A DNA stretch of 64,000 nucleotides from Gordonibacter sp. Marseille-P4307. GTDB lineage: Bacteria; Actinomycetota; Coriobacteriia; Coriobacteriales; Eggerthellaceae. The position numbers and the translations under genes were made by a program. Below, piece after piece: positions 33,968-42,227 of this stretch (its first letter is position 1; each line of letters starts with the position of its first letter). Under the pieces are notes generated by a model. That model worked only from the letters and a program-made list of their open reading frames with translations, did not search any database and had not been told where the DNA came from. The stretch spans positions 1,341,311-1,405,310 of the forward strand of contig NZ_UWPD01000001.1 of the NCBI RefSeq assembly GCF_900604965.1, written 5' to 3'.

Positions 33968-36141
33968 TGGATGGACCTGCGCAACTTGCCCGCCCACTCA
34001 TCGACCTTGGAAGGCTCGTCGAACCAATACTCGCGCAGCATCGGCACGAGCTCGTAGTCAACAATTTCCGTGAGCTTCTCGTCCGTCACGTCGTCCGGGG
34101 ACATGCGGCAGAAGTAGCTGTGGCCGATGCAGAAGCCGTTGCCCAGCAACTCGTCGGACGCGATCGCTTCGTTCAGTTTCACGACACAAGAGATGAGCCT
34201 GTCGAATTTCTCGCTGTTCAGTCCCTCCTGATAGGCGATGAAGCTCTCCGTGTCGAAGGCGGGGCGGAGGTCGAAGAACGCGAAGCGGCGGCGCAGGGCG
34301 TAGTCGAGCATAGCGAGCGAGCGGTCCGCCGTGTTCATCATGCCGATGAGATAGACGTTGCTCGGGACGTAGAACAGCTCGTGCGAATAGAGGAGCTGCA
34401 GCGTGTTTCTGGGCCCGCGCTTATCGTTCTCGATGAGCATGAACAGCTCGCCGAAGATCTTCGAGAGGTTGCCGCGGTTGATCTCGTCGATGATGAAAAA
34501 GTAATCGTTGTCGGAATCGTCCTGCGCCTTCTTGCAGAAGCTGTAAAATGCGCCCTTCTCGAGGTCGAAGCCCTGTGCGTTCGGGCGGAACCCCTCTATG
34601 AAGTCCTCGTAGCTGTAGCTCTGGTGGAACTGCACCATCATCACGCGCTCGGCGTCCTTCACGCCCATCATGGAGTAGGCCAGGCGCTTGGCGGCGAAGG
34701 TCTTGCCCACGCCCGGAGCGCCCTGCAGGATGATGTTCTTCTTCGCGCGTAGGACGTTGACGAGGGTCCTGTAGCGCTCGGCGTCCATGAAGACCTCCGA
34801 GAGGAAGTCATCGGGCGTGTACGCCGGGTATTCGGCTTCCCCTGCATCTTCCTCGGCCTCGCCGTCCTCTTCCTCGAAGAATGAGTTCAGCTTCTCGACG
34901 AGGTCAGGGTAGGCGGTGATGTCCGTCAGGGTCTTCATGGCGAGGAGGTCTTCCGTGTGCCACTCTCCGCTGTGCGTCCAGCGCACCCTGCGGATGTTCG
35001 GATAGGAGTCGCCGTTCTCGTCGAATTGGTAGTCTCCCTCGACGACGCCGCGGCCTATGACCACGCTGCGGCCCCGCTTTGCGAAGACGACGTCGCCCGG
35101 CTTGAGCTCGCGCGAGAACTGCCAGAGCGCGAGCGCGGAGTTCTTCTGCGAGTACTTGCTGCTGTACAGGGTGCGCAGGCTCTTGCGGATGTCTTCCTTG
35201 CTGGCGTATTGCTCGACGTTGCCGAGCTTGCTCCAGCCGATGCCCATCACGCCGCGTGCGTAGAAGTCATCCCATCTCGCGGCGCCGTCTCCCGGGGAGT
35301 AGGTCCAGTAGTGCGTGGTCCTGACCCCCTCGTCTCCGAGGGAATTTTCCTCCGCCTTCTCGGCTGCCGCCTTCTCGGCGGCTTTCTTCTCCCTGTTGAC
35401 GCGCTCGGACTCCACGAACGCGGCCGCCGTCAACGAGGGGAAGTCCGCATACGGGCATTCGTCGCTTCCGAGCTTCGACTTGACGGCGTCGCAAATGGCG
35501 AGGTAGCGCCCTCCATTGTGAATCGGCGAGTCCTTCTCCTTCGGCATGATGCCGGCGATGGTGGCGCCAGTCTTTGCGACGTCAGCCATGAACCAGCGGT
35601 TGCGCGAGTCCAGGCTGATGAAGCTGTAGGGTCTCGCCCAGTAGAGACCCATGGTGAGCTTCCAGCCAAGCCCGAACTGGGTAACAGTAGTGTCGAATGC
35701 CTCGACGAATGCCTTCCGGTTCTCTTCGTTATCGTCGGCGGCTAGTACAAGTTCGGCCTCGAAAACGAGCCAAAGGTTGTCGATGTCGTGCTTGCCGCGC
35801 CGGTCGTCGTTGGCGAAGGCGTAGAAGGTCGCGTTGAGGTTGTTAAGCACGGGAATGCCCTCGAAATCCGTGGGCTGGTCCGCTTCGATGTCGAATACCT
35901 CGGCAATGCCTGCGATGATCTTCCGCCTGTTTGCATCTGTGATGCCCTTGTTGAAGAGGCCGAAGACTGTGAACGGATCGATGTCTTGGAGCTCATCTGC
36001 CTCAAGCTTTGGCAGCGGCATCCCAATGCGTGAATACACGTCGTCCAGCATGGAGATGAGCGTCTGCCGGTCGTTCAAATATGCGAGCAGCTTGTCTGCG
36101 AGTTCCTGATAAAAGCTCGTCCATGTGTGTTGGGTATTCAT
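33964..36141 (-). CDS. mcrB: McrB-type GTPase with an internal EVE/PUA-like reader region
   Basis: 725 residues. The C-terminal AAA+ GTPase has Walker A GAPGVGKT (about 471), Walker B FFIIDEINRGNLSKIFGE and sensor GMMNTADRSLAMLDYALRRR, the standard McrB motifs. Residues about 265-390 (HYWTYSPGDGAARWDDFY, GVMGIGWSKLG, KPGDVVFAKRGRSVVIGRG) look like an EVE/PUA-type domain of the kind that reads modified bases in McrB-like proteins. The N-terminal 230 residues form a DUF-type alpha/beta region of unknown role. Starts the operon mcrB-mcrC-DUF6508-nuclease. It would recognise modified phage DNA and power McrC. Confidence 0.9.
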   Translation of the reverse strand: MNTQHTWTSFYQELADKLLAYLNDRQTLISMLDDVYSRIGMPLPKLEADELQDIDPFTVFGLFNKGITDANRRKIIAGIAEVFDIEADQPTDFEGIPVLNNLNATFYAFANDDRRGKHDIDNLWLVFEAELVLAADDNEENRKAFVEAFDTTVTQFGLGWKLTMGLYWARPYSFISLDSRNRWFMADVAKTGATIAGIMPKEKDSPIHNGGRYLAICDAVKSKLGSDECPYADFPSLTAAAFVESERVNREKKAAEKAAAEKAEENSLGDEGVRTTHYWTYSPGDGAARWDDFYARGVMGIGWSKLGNVEQYASKEDIRKSLRTLYSSKYSQKNSALALWQFSRELKPGDVVFAKRGRSVVIGRGVVEGDYQFDENGDSYPNIRRVRWTHSGEWHTEDLLAMKTLTDITAYPDLVEKLNSFFEEEDGEAEEDAGEAEYPAYTPDDFLSEVFMDAERYRTLVNVLRAKKNIILQGAPGVGKTFAAKRLAYSMMGVKDAERVMMVQFHQSYSYEDFIEGFRPNAQGFDLEKGAFYSFCKKAQDDSDNDYFFIIDEINRGNLSKIFGELFMLIENDKRGPRNTLQLLYSHELFYVPSNVYLIGMMNTADRSLAMLDYALRRRFAFFDLRPAFDTESFIAYQEGLNSEKFDRLISCVVKLNEAIASDELLGNGFCIGHSYFCRMSPDDVTDEKLTEIVDYELVPMLREYWFDEPSKVDEWAGKLRRSIQ

Positions 36142-36475
36142 CCTTAAAGCCTCTGAGCCGAATTTTATTGATACACGATGATTTTAAGGCTTTGACAATT
36201 CGAAAAGTTACAGACGATAGCGAACGGAGAGGTGACCGTGCGAACAGAGTGCAGTTGTCACGCTCAAATACTAGATGGAGTTACTGTAGATGGTCGAAAG
36301 CAGCAACCTTGTTCAGGCCCAAATCGCAGTTTTGTGCTCTCACCGCTCTGCAGCGATCCGATTGCGAAAAACAGACAGACGGGTATTCCTTTCTCCTCTG
36401 CTCCCCTTCGTTTCAGAACTATTCAACGTGAACTCGGTCGCTAGGACTCAAATACTGTTTTCCCAGTTCAGAGCC

Positions 36476-36775
36476 TTTACTCCCCGGTAGCGAAAATTTA
36501 CTCCCCAGTAAAACTTTGGGAAGTGCTCGGAGCATCAATTCCGACGTGAACTCAGTTGCGCGCTATCGTTTTATGTTTCCGCTGGTCAGGGATTTACTCC
36601 CCGGCAACCTGTTACCATTCCAGCACTTGCGCGTGCTAAAGCGGAACTCGGTACTGAGTTCCAGGTGAGTCCCGGTTTTGAGACGATTTCGCGATGTCGA
36701 GAATAAATAAATCAAGTGATCAGACGACTCGTTGAGTTCATGCGTGCTTGAATATCAACGATCGAGTGGGAGTAG
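36476..36775. repeat. Dispersed intergenic array, locus 1
   Basis: Upstream of mcrB, 36142-36980 holds no gene but several short repeats: TTTACTCCCC with G or A at 36476, 36497 and 36593; GAACTCRGT at 36430, 36548 and 36644, with inverted copies at 36653 and about 36732; and the family-wide 17-mer CGATCGAGTGGGAGTAG at 36759-36775. Related arrays lie near 39.4, 49.7 and 60.4 kb, each with different private repeats. Confidence 0.65.
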
Positions 36776-36810
36776 TAAAAATACGTGCAATGCACGTGCA
36801 TGACAGGCTA

Positions 36811-36850
36811 GATAGCACCCATGGCGCACTGCATCATGGGTGCTATCTTT
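36811..36850. terminator. Strong hairpin, terminator-like
   Basis: GATAGCACCCATG (36811-36823) pairs perfectly with CATGGGTGCTATC, a 13-pair stem with a loop of about ten bases, followed by TTTGCG. It separates the array from the antitoxin promoter; no gene obviously ends here on the plus strand. Confidence 0.6.
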
Positions 36851-36888
36851 GCGTATGGGAGCGGGTCACGGCGCATTCCAGTCGCCAC

Positions 36889-36906
36889 GTGACGGATATC
36901 CGTCAC
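36889..36906. promoter_or_regulatory. Perfect 18-base palindrome before the DinJ-like gene
   Basis: GTGACGGATATCCGTCAC, with an extra half-site ATGACGGAT starting four bases later. It lies 80 bases before the antitoxin start, the usual place for an autoregulatory operator bound by ribbon-helix-helix antitoxins. Confidence 0.6.
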
Positions 36907-36986
36907 GCCATGACGGATTCCAGGAACATACCGCCTGCCGCGCGTACAATGGCCGCATGACGCACCCATAACGCAAGGAGGCATCG

Positions 36987-37220
36987 TTGGAAACGGTCAA
37001 CGTGACGGTACGCATGGAGAGGCAGACGAGGGACGGCGCGGCGAAGCTGTTCTCGGAGCTTGGCATCAGCACCACCCAGGCGATCAACATGTTCCTCAAG
37101 CAGGCCGTGAGGGAACAGGGAATCCCCTTCAAGGTCGCCGCCAGGCCGGCCGAGAGCCTGGAAGAGCAGAACCGGCTTACCGCATCGGCCGCCGCGCCCT
37201 CGGAGCCCTTTCACCCCTAA
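36987..37220 (+). CDS. RelB/DinJ-family antitoxin without a visible toxin gene
   Basis: 77 residues starting at TTG 36987, preceded by AAGGAGG. The N-terminus METVNVTVRMERQTRDGA with SELGISTTQAINMFLKQAV and EQGIPFKV is the ribbon-helix-helix DNA-binding domain of RelB/DinJ. Normally a YafQ/RelE-type toxin gene follows immediately; here the next gene begins 91 bases on and encodes a membrane protein. So this is an orphan antitoxin or a residual regulator. The palindrome upstream is a likely operator. Confidence 0.8.
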   Translation: METVNVTVRMERQTRDGAAKLFSELGISTTQAINMFLKQAVREQGIPFKVAARPAESLEEQNRLTASAAAPSEPFHP

Positions 37221-37311
37221 GTGGTTACGACCGACGTGTTATGAACTTGAAATTTGTAACACGTTTCTATACCATATATGCTTGCCAGCAATTAGACGAG
37301 AGGAGAAGATA

Positions 37312-37704
37312 ATGGCATGCTTTATCGTTCCTGGAACAGAGGCCATCGTGGCTTCGATAGTAGAGAAAGCTGTTGCGTCCAAGGAAGATGAAAACGGCTC
37401 GGCCAAGAAAGCCGTTGCTGAGGGAAAGATTACTTGGAAGCAAAAGCTCTCTTGGCTGACGGCGATGTTGTGGGGAGGTGCCGCCCTTCTGGCGCTTGAG
37501 CACATCTGGCATGGTGAAGTCGTGCTCTACCCGCCGTTCCTCACGGCGATGTCAAACGCTGCGGATACATCTGCGATGCTGCATGAAATGAGTACCGTTG
37601 GCGTTGCCATGGCTGTAACGGTAACGGTCATTTGGATCGCGATGGTCCTCATTTCGGATCATGTCCCTGCTATCAAGAAGAAGCTAGCGGGAGGAGTGGC
37701 ATAA
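37312..37704 (+). CDS. Small membrane protein, first of a two-gene pair
   Basis: 130 residues from ATG 37312 (GAGGAG upstream). A charged linker (KAVASKEDENGSAKKAVAE) precedes two membrane spans (LSWLTAMLWGGAALLALEHI and VGVAMAVTVTVIWIAMVLIS). The region between them has EHIWHGEVV and PPFLTAM. Similar paired small membrane proteins occur in anaerobes but I know of no assigned function. One base separates it from the next gene's start region, so the two are coexpressed. Confidence 0.75.
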   Translation: MACFIVPGTEAIVASIVEKAVASKEDENGSAKKAVAEGKITWKQKLSWLTAMLWGGAALLALEHIWHGEVVLYPPFLTAMSNAADTSAMLHEMSTVGVAMAVTVTVIWIAMVLISDHVPAIKKKLAGGVA

Positions 37705-37705
37705 G

Positions 37706-38011
37706 ATGACTCTAGTAATCTGCGCAATAGCGGCGATCATCTGCATCGCGCTTCGTTTCGCAAAGCCCGAATGGGCAAAGACGTACTCCATCGGACTTCT
37801 GGCTCTCATGTTCGCAGGAGCCAGTCTCATGTGGAGCATGGACATGGTCTTCACGCTCATGGAAGGTGAGGCGTTCATTGATCTGGCCGATGCCGAAAGC
37901 ACGATGGACGACGCGTTCCTAGGTGCTTTGGTCGTTGTATTGGGGCTTGCTATATGGGGCGTTGTCAACGTCATCAAGGGCACTCGTGCCAGCAAGCGAG
38001 CGGCTGCATAA
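37706..38011 (+). CDS. Small membrane protein, second of a two-gene pair
   Basis: 101 residues with three hydrophobic stretches (MTLVICAIAAIICIAL, SIGLLALMFAGASLMWSM, GALVVVLGLAIWGVVNVI). An acidic loop EGEAFIDLADAESTMDD lies between spans two and three. Starts right after the stop of its partner and is followed by a clear terminator, so the pair forms a complete transcription unit. Function unknown. Confidence 0.75.
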   Translation: MTLVICAIAAIICIALRFAKPEWAKTYSIGLLALMFAGASLMWSMDMVFTLMEGEAFIDLADAESTMDDAFLGALVVVLGLAIWGVVNVIKGTRASKRAAA

Positions 38012-38040
38012 CTCGGATTGCATGATGTGTTGTACCACCA

Positions 38041-38073
38041 GAGCCTTGTCCGAAGAGAGGGCTCTTTTTTTGT
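38041..38073 (+). terminator. Rho-independent terminator
   Basis: AGAGCC and GGCTCT form a stem around a 14-base loop and run into seven T residues. It ends the two-gene membrane-protein unit. Confidence 0.85.
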
Positions 38074-38236
38074 AATGGTCGAGGCATGACGCAGTTACAT
38101 GATCAATGCTTCTTTTCTAGTTCGTTCGTCGGATCATCTGGATGGGCTGATGGCTATCGCGATGAACCTCCAATATCCCACTGTCGTTAAATCGTATAGC
38201 ATGGCAAGCCCCCCGAATGATGCGACCACATGAATC

Positions 38237-39211
38237 CTAGCTCGTCGCTTTGCCTTTCTTTGACGGCAAGTCAAGCTTTTGGATCGCGCGGGCGATAACC
38301 GCCAGCGAGGGAAGCTCTATCAGGGATCCGACGACCAGGGCGAGTGAGATCAACGGCCTGTTCGGAAATGCGGCTATGCCGATAGCGAGCGCTAGAGGCG
38401 AGTTCCTCGCCAGCGTGGTGAAGCTGAGCGGGATAAGGTCGTATCCGCTCAGGCAGAGCCTCCTTCCCACCCATCTTACCAGCATGAAGTTGACCACGTA
38501 GAACAAAACGAGCGGAATGAGCATCTTCAACAGCATGTCGGGGCGCTCGAACAGGGATTCGCTCTCTGAGGCGAACATGCAAGCAACTGCAAGGCAAAGG
38601 ACGATCAATTGCGCGTTGTCGCCCCAAGCGCGCAGCTTCGCCACGATGCTCCTGCCCACGCCCCTCCTCTCGAACAACTTGCAGACGAAAGCCAGCGCGA
38701 ACGGGACCAGCAAGACGATTGCGATGCTGGGCAGCGCCGACCCCCCAGCGATGCTCGCGCTGCCGCCGAAGAACACCATGAGGTAGACCGGCAGCAATAC
38801 AATCTGGAGCAGCAGGTTCAGGGGCAGGATGGAAGCACCAAGCGCGACATTGCCCTTCGCCAGGGACGTGAACACGAGGTACCAGTCGGTACAGGGCGTG
38901 ACCAGCAGCATCAGCAGGCCGATGCGCATATCCACACTCTCGCCGAAGAACAGCAGGCCGAGCAAGAACGCGAACACAGGAGTCCAGACGAAGTTGACGA
39001 GAGTGGCGGTCAGGGTGAACCGGACGTTCTTAAAGGCCTCCCTGAGCTTCTGCCCCTCGACGGACAGGAACACGAAAAACAGCAGCGCCATTAGGAAAGG
39101 CTCGACGAGGCCGGCGGACACGCCTCCTAAGCCCGTCGACTGCCCTAGCAGGAGTCCGACCAGCGCCGCTCCTATGATGAATAGCGATTGCAACTTCGTT
39201 ATCAGATCCAA
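38237..39211 (-). CDS. ACR3/bile-acid-sodium-symporter-fold transporter, arsenite-efflux-like
   Basis: 324 residues starting at TTG 39211, with ten predicted spans. The segment LLVTPCTDWYLVFTSLAKGN contains a Cys in the position characteristic of ACR3-type arsenite carriers, and FTTLARNSPLALAIGIAAFP is the second half-repeat core of the SBF fold. Such proteins export arsenite or related oxyanions, but remote members carry other organic anions. No arsR or arsC gene is adjacent, so an arsenic role is not supported by context. Confidence 0.75.
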   Translation of the reverse strand: MDLITKLQSLFIIGAALVGLLLGQSTGLGGVSAGLVEPFLMALLFFVFLSVEGQKLREAFKNVRFTLTATLVNFVWTPVFAFLLGLLFFGESVDMRIGLLMLLVTPCTDWYLVFTSLAKGNVALGASILPLNLLLQIVLLPVYLMVFFGGSASIAGGSALPSIAIVLLVPFALAFVCKLFERRGVGRSIVAKLRAWGDNAQLIVLCLAVACMFASESESLFERPDMLLKMLIPLVLFYVVNFMLVRWVGRRLCLSGYDLIPLSFTTLARNSPLALAIGIAAFPNRPLISLALVVGSLIELPSLAVIARAIQKLDLPSKKGKATS

Positions 39212-39305
39212 GTGCTCACCTAACTATTCCACAACGTCCGTAATGCCGTACGCGCCTTGCAGCTTCAGTCGATGTAATAATACAAACGGCTGTCTTGGCG
39301 TTGCC

Positions 39306-39625
39306 CGTGACCCGCCGTGACCCACGAAAGCGCCCTGCCCCGCCCCGAAAAACCGTGACCCAGATTTGACCCCATGGATTCGCGGCAATTTTTGAGACTG
39401 GGCGTAAATAGGACGAACTGGAGCGAACTGCGACAAACTGGAACAAACTGGAGAGAGATTTTAACGATTGAGTGGGAGTAACGGAAAGGCGATATCGCAA
39501 AGCCACCTGCTACCAGTCACTGCAACGCAGAGCGAAGCACAGCGTTTCAATGCATGCCACGCCACCTGCAACAACTCCCGAGCGCAGAAACGCGGATTTC
39601 CGGCTGATTCGCAATTATTCCCCAA
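39306..39625. repeat. Dispersed intergenic array, locus 2
   Basis: Contains GTGACCC at 39307, 39316 and 39355 with TGACCCC after it; GAACTGGA/CAAACTGGA four times at about 39413-39451; the family 17-mer CGATTGAGTGGGAGTAA at 39465-39481; GCCACCTGC at 39502 and GCCACCTGCAAC at 39561; and ATTATTCCCC near 39614. No gene is supported here. Confidence 0.65.
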
Positions 39626-39634
39626 GTGGCTTGC

Positions 39635-39893
39635 TCAGGCGCCGAATTCAGCCTTCCAGGCGTCGAGCTCCTCTGGGGTGACTTCCCCCGCCTTCACCGA
39701 ATCAAGCATTTCCTTCCACGCCCTGATTGCGATGTCGAGCTTGGGTGACTTCTTCGCAGAAGCATCGAAGCCGAGCACCATCGTCCCGTCGAACTCCATC
39801 GGCGTAAGCCCGAGCTCCTCGTTCAGCCTGAAAAGCAGTTCCAGAGTCTGCCTGCTGGATTCTAGGGGCACTTCCCTTAGCGCCTCGGAGGAG
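39635..39893 (-). pseudogene. C-terminal fragment of a small protein ending in a D-AWK-x-F-x-A tail
   Basis: The open frame runs from the junction near 39893 to 39635 and encodes LREVPLESSRQTLELLFRL onwards, ending in EVTPEELDAWKAEFGA. It lacks a normal start (a GTG at 39871 is the only candidate) and its upstream part is cut where the excisionase-like gene begins on the other strand. Its C-terminus resembles those of the gene at 50194 and the fragment at 48578 (ELTRDEYVAWKDSFKA). Probably a decayed member of the same family. Confidence 0.5.
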
Positions 39894-40079
39894 ATGAACA
39901 GGGCGGCGGAGGTGGCCGACAGGTTCGGCGTCTGCCGCTCGAAGGCCTACGGAATCATCCGGGAGCTCAACGAGGTGATGGAGACGCGCGGCTGCAAGGT
40001 GATTGCCGGCCGTGTGAGCAACGAGATCTTCGAGGAGATCTACTTCAACCCGAAGGGAGGTGCGCGCCATGATTGCTGA
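39894..40079 (+). CDS. Short excisionase-like HTH protein of the ICE/Tn916 type, probably N-truncated
   Basis: 61 residues from ATG 39894 (GGAG upstream). The sequence AAEVADRFGVCRSKAYGIIR followed by ELNEVMETRGCKVIAGRVSNEIFEEIYF is a winged-helix excisionase-like or conserved small ICE regulator pattern. The usual leader before AAEVA is missing, and the frame continues upstream only by chance. It is a relic of an integrative element. Confidence 0.62.
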   Translation: MNRAAEVADRFGVCRSKAYGIIRELNEVMETRGCKVIAGRVSNEIFEEIYFNPKGGARHDC

Positions 40080-40122
40080 CATGGAGCGGGGGTAATCGAC
40101 TCAGCTCGATGCGCTAATGAAG

Positions 40123-40735
40123 TCAGCCGAGAAGAGCGGCTATCTTGTCCAGTTGTATTTCGGTTTCATGGAACTCACGTCCTAAGTCGAGCGTGTAACA
40201 GTAGAGGTCCATGCCGATTTCCTGCCAATGCTCGCTTCTCTCTTCATCGCGATCGGTCAACGCGTACAGGAGCATGCCCTCGACCTCCTTCGAGTTGCCG
40301 AACTGCTCATGCGCCACGTACGACTCGATTTGGTTGAGGTGCGCCGAGGACAGGATCTCGTTTCCGAAGGCGTTGGTCTTCAGGATGCGGCCGTAGCATT
40401 TCGTGTCGATGATCAGCGTCCTCGTTGACGATGAGAGCGTGATGTCCGTTTGCAGCCTCGGGAGGTACCCGGGGGCGCCGTCGGAAGCTTGTCTCGGGAT
40501 TTCCTTGGCGGACGCGTGCAGGTTTCGGTGGTGTCACCGGAAGTACTCGAGCACGAACTTTTCATAGAGGGCGCGCAGCTCCTGATTGTCCGCAAAGCTG
40601 GCGAAGTGGACGTCGCCCGAATCCTGCGTGGCGAGCTGGCGGCTGATAATCATGCAGCACACGCCCATCAGCAGCTCGTATGACCTGTTGTTCCGATGAA
40701 AGCGTAGGGACTCCACTCGATGCAAACTGGCTCGC
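40123..40735 (-). pseudogene. Second mcrC, decayed
   Basis: Several frames read together give pieces of McrC: LRALYEKFVLEYFR (compare LYEKFILEYYR in the intact copy), then RLQTDITLSSSTRTLIIDTK, LNQIESYVAHEQF and EGMLLYALTDRDEERS, ending with IQLDKIAALLG at 40123. The N-terminal half is absent and there is a frame change at about 40530. No mcrB partner is nearby. It is a relic of another McrBC locus, diverged from the intact one. Confidence 0.75.
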
Positions 40736-40881
40736 CATTACCGCGCTTCTCATGGTGCGAGTCATCAGAAACACCTGAAGGCGATCTTGGACTGATAGGT
40801 GCCGTGTCGAATGATGGTCGAAGCGATTCCCACATCAGATAGGTATAATGGCCTGAGATTACCCTCTTGGGAAGGATGGAT

Positions 40882-42078
40882 ATGCGCCGCTCCGACGACC
40901 TCATCGCGAATCTGGAATATGCTCAGTCTCTGATGAGGGACTACTCGCAGTGCATCCGGAAGATTAAAGAGTGCAAGTACGTCCCTATTTGGGAAAAACT
41001 GCCGGAGCTTCCAACGCGTCCCCGTCTCCTGAGCGCTGCGGAAGCACCGTTCGATTCGGGTATCGTGTTCGACTTTGCACCCATGTTAGCATTCTCCTCC
41101 CAAACAGAACGCACGATTGAAAGCATGGCTCGAGAGGAGCTCGAGTATTGTATTGCGGGCCTCGTCTATAAGGAGCTCGAGCAAAAGCGGTCCGGTGCAT
41201 TATCCAAATCGAACCACTCCGGCTACTTCAAAATGAGATTCCACGAACGAGAAGCCGAGCGATTCAAGGCTCAATTGGATGCGTTGAACAGATCGTTCGA
41301 TCGGAGATCCGGAATTTTTGGATTGAACCGCTTCAACCTTCCCCTTGAGGGACGGTACTCTTGGACGATCGCCACACCATCTACGGGCCAAAGCGGTGCC
41401 GCCGAACCCCGATTCGTCCTTTCGATCGACGACGACTTGCTGCAAGAGCAATGCGATAGATACGTTGCCCTTAAAACTAAAAAGGCGAAGGAGCGCAACG
41501 AAAAAAACTTGGCTGAGTATCGGAAAAGATACGCCGATACCGAGAAACGCAGAAAGGATTATAGGGATCACAACGAAAAAGCCGAACGGAGCAACCAAGA
41601 GACCCGCCGAATAGTGAGCGAGCAGGTCGGCGAGATGCACAGGATATACGAAACGTATCTGAGCAGCGTAGACCCCTGGTATCCGCGCGATTATTGCAGC
41701 CTCGAAGCAGTAGGGGCGTTCATTAGAATAGCCTGCGATCGATCCTCTATCGACCTGGACGGTTGTATCGACCGTTATGAAGAAGAGTTGCGCCACAGGG
41801 AGACCATGCAGGCATTCGACGCCATGGGAAACAAGATCGACCGGTTGACTAACGAAGTCGCTGCAACTCGCCAAGCCGTCATGTCCATGGAAATGAAGCT
41901 CGATTGTATTCGCAGTAGCATCATGAACATCGAATCGAGTGCGCGGGAGTCCGTCAAGCTTTCGAGCATGCAGCTTCATCGGGCAGAGGAAGCTCTCCAG
42001 CTGCAGCAAGCGGGTAATGTTTTGCTGTGCGACATCGCCGATGTGCAGTGGATCAACACGTTCTTGATGAATAGATAA
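40882..42078 (+). CDS. Coiled-coil protein of unknown function
   Basis: 398 residues from ATG 40882 (GGGAAGGA upstream). A central charged coiled coil (KTKKAKERNEKNLAEYRKRY, TEKRRKDYRDHNEKAERSNQ) separates an N-terminal alpha/beta part from a helical C-terminus rich in SSIMNIESSARESVKLSSMQ-type repeats. The last 40 residues (QQAGNVLLCDIADVQWINTF) are more hydrophobic. No signal peptide, membrane span or catalytic motif is evident. It is lower in GC than its surroundings and stands alone beside the mcrC relic and the second interleaved repeat, which suggests horizontal acquisition. I cannot assign a function. Confidence 0.7.
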   Translation: MRRSDDLIANLEYAQSLMRDYSQCIRKIKECKYVPIWEKLPELPTRPRLLSAAEAPFDSGIVFDFAPMLAFSSQTERTIESMAREELEYCIAGLVYKELEQKRSGALSKSNHSGYFKMRFHEREAERFKAQLDALNRSFDRRSGIFGLNRFNLPLEGRYSWTIATPSTGQSGAAEPRFVLSIDDDLLQEQCDRYVALKTKKAKERNEKNLAEYRKRYADTEKRRKDYRDHNEKAERSNQETRRIVSEQVGEMHRIYETYLSSVDPWYPRDYCSLEAVGAFIRIACDRSSIDLDGCIDRYEEELRHRETMQAFDAMGNKIDRLTNEVAATRQAVMSMEMKLDCIRSSIMNIESSARESVKLSSMQLHRAEEALQLQQAGNVLLCDIADVQWINTFLMNR

Positions 42079-42159
42079 ACCGGTTTGATAGAGATTCCAA
42101 GCGAGTCGATAACGGCATCGGATTCGCTTGCGTCATGGATGATCATCCTATCCGCCCAA

Positions 42160-42227
42160 GCGCCCACCCGACAGAATCGTCGCCAAACAAAGAATCAGGT
42201 GGGCGCCCGGGTACATTCTTTGTTGGC
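42160..42227. repeat. Interleaved inverted repeats A-B-A'-B' (copy 2)
   Basis: A GCGCCCACC (42160-42168) pairs with A' GGTGGGCGC (42198-42206); B GCCAAACAAAGAAT (42182-42195) pairs with B' ATTCTTTGTTGGC (42215-42227), 13 pairs with one bulge. Same order and same B as at 4605-4676, but a different A/A' pair. The flanks TCGTCGCC before B and GGCTG plus AAC after B' are shared as well. Confidence 0.7.

Noticed and set aside
36476-36775. A CRISPR array
   Set aside because: The repeats are 8-12 bases, unevenly spaced and in both orientations, without constant-length spacers or any cas gene.
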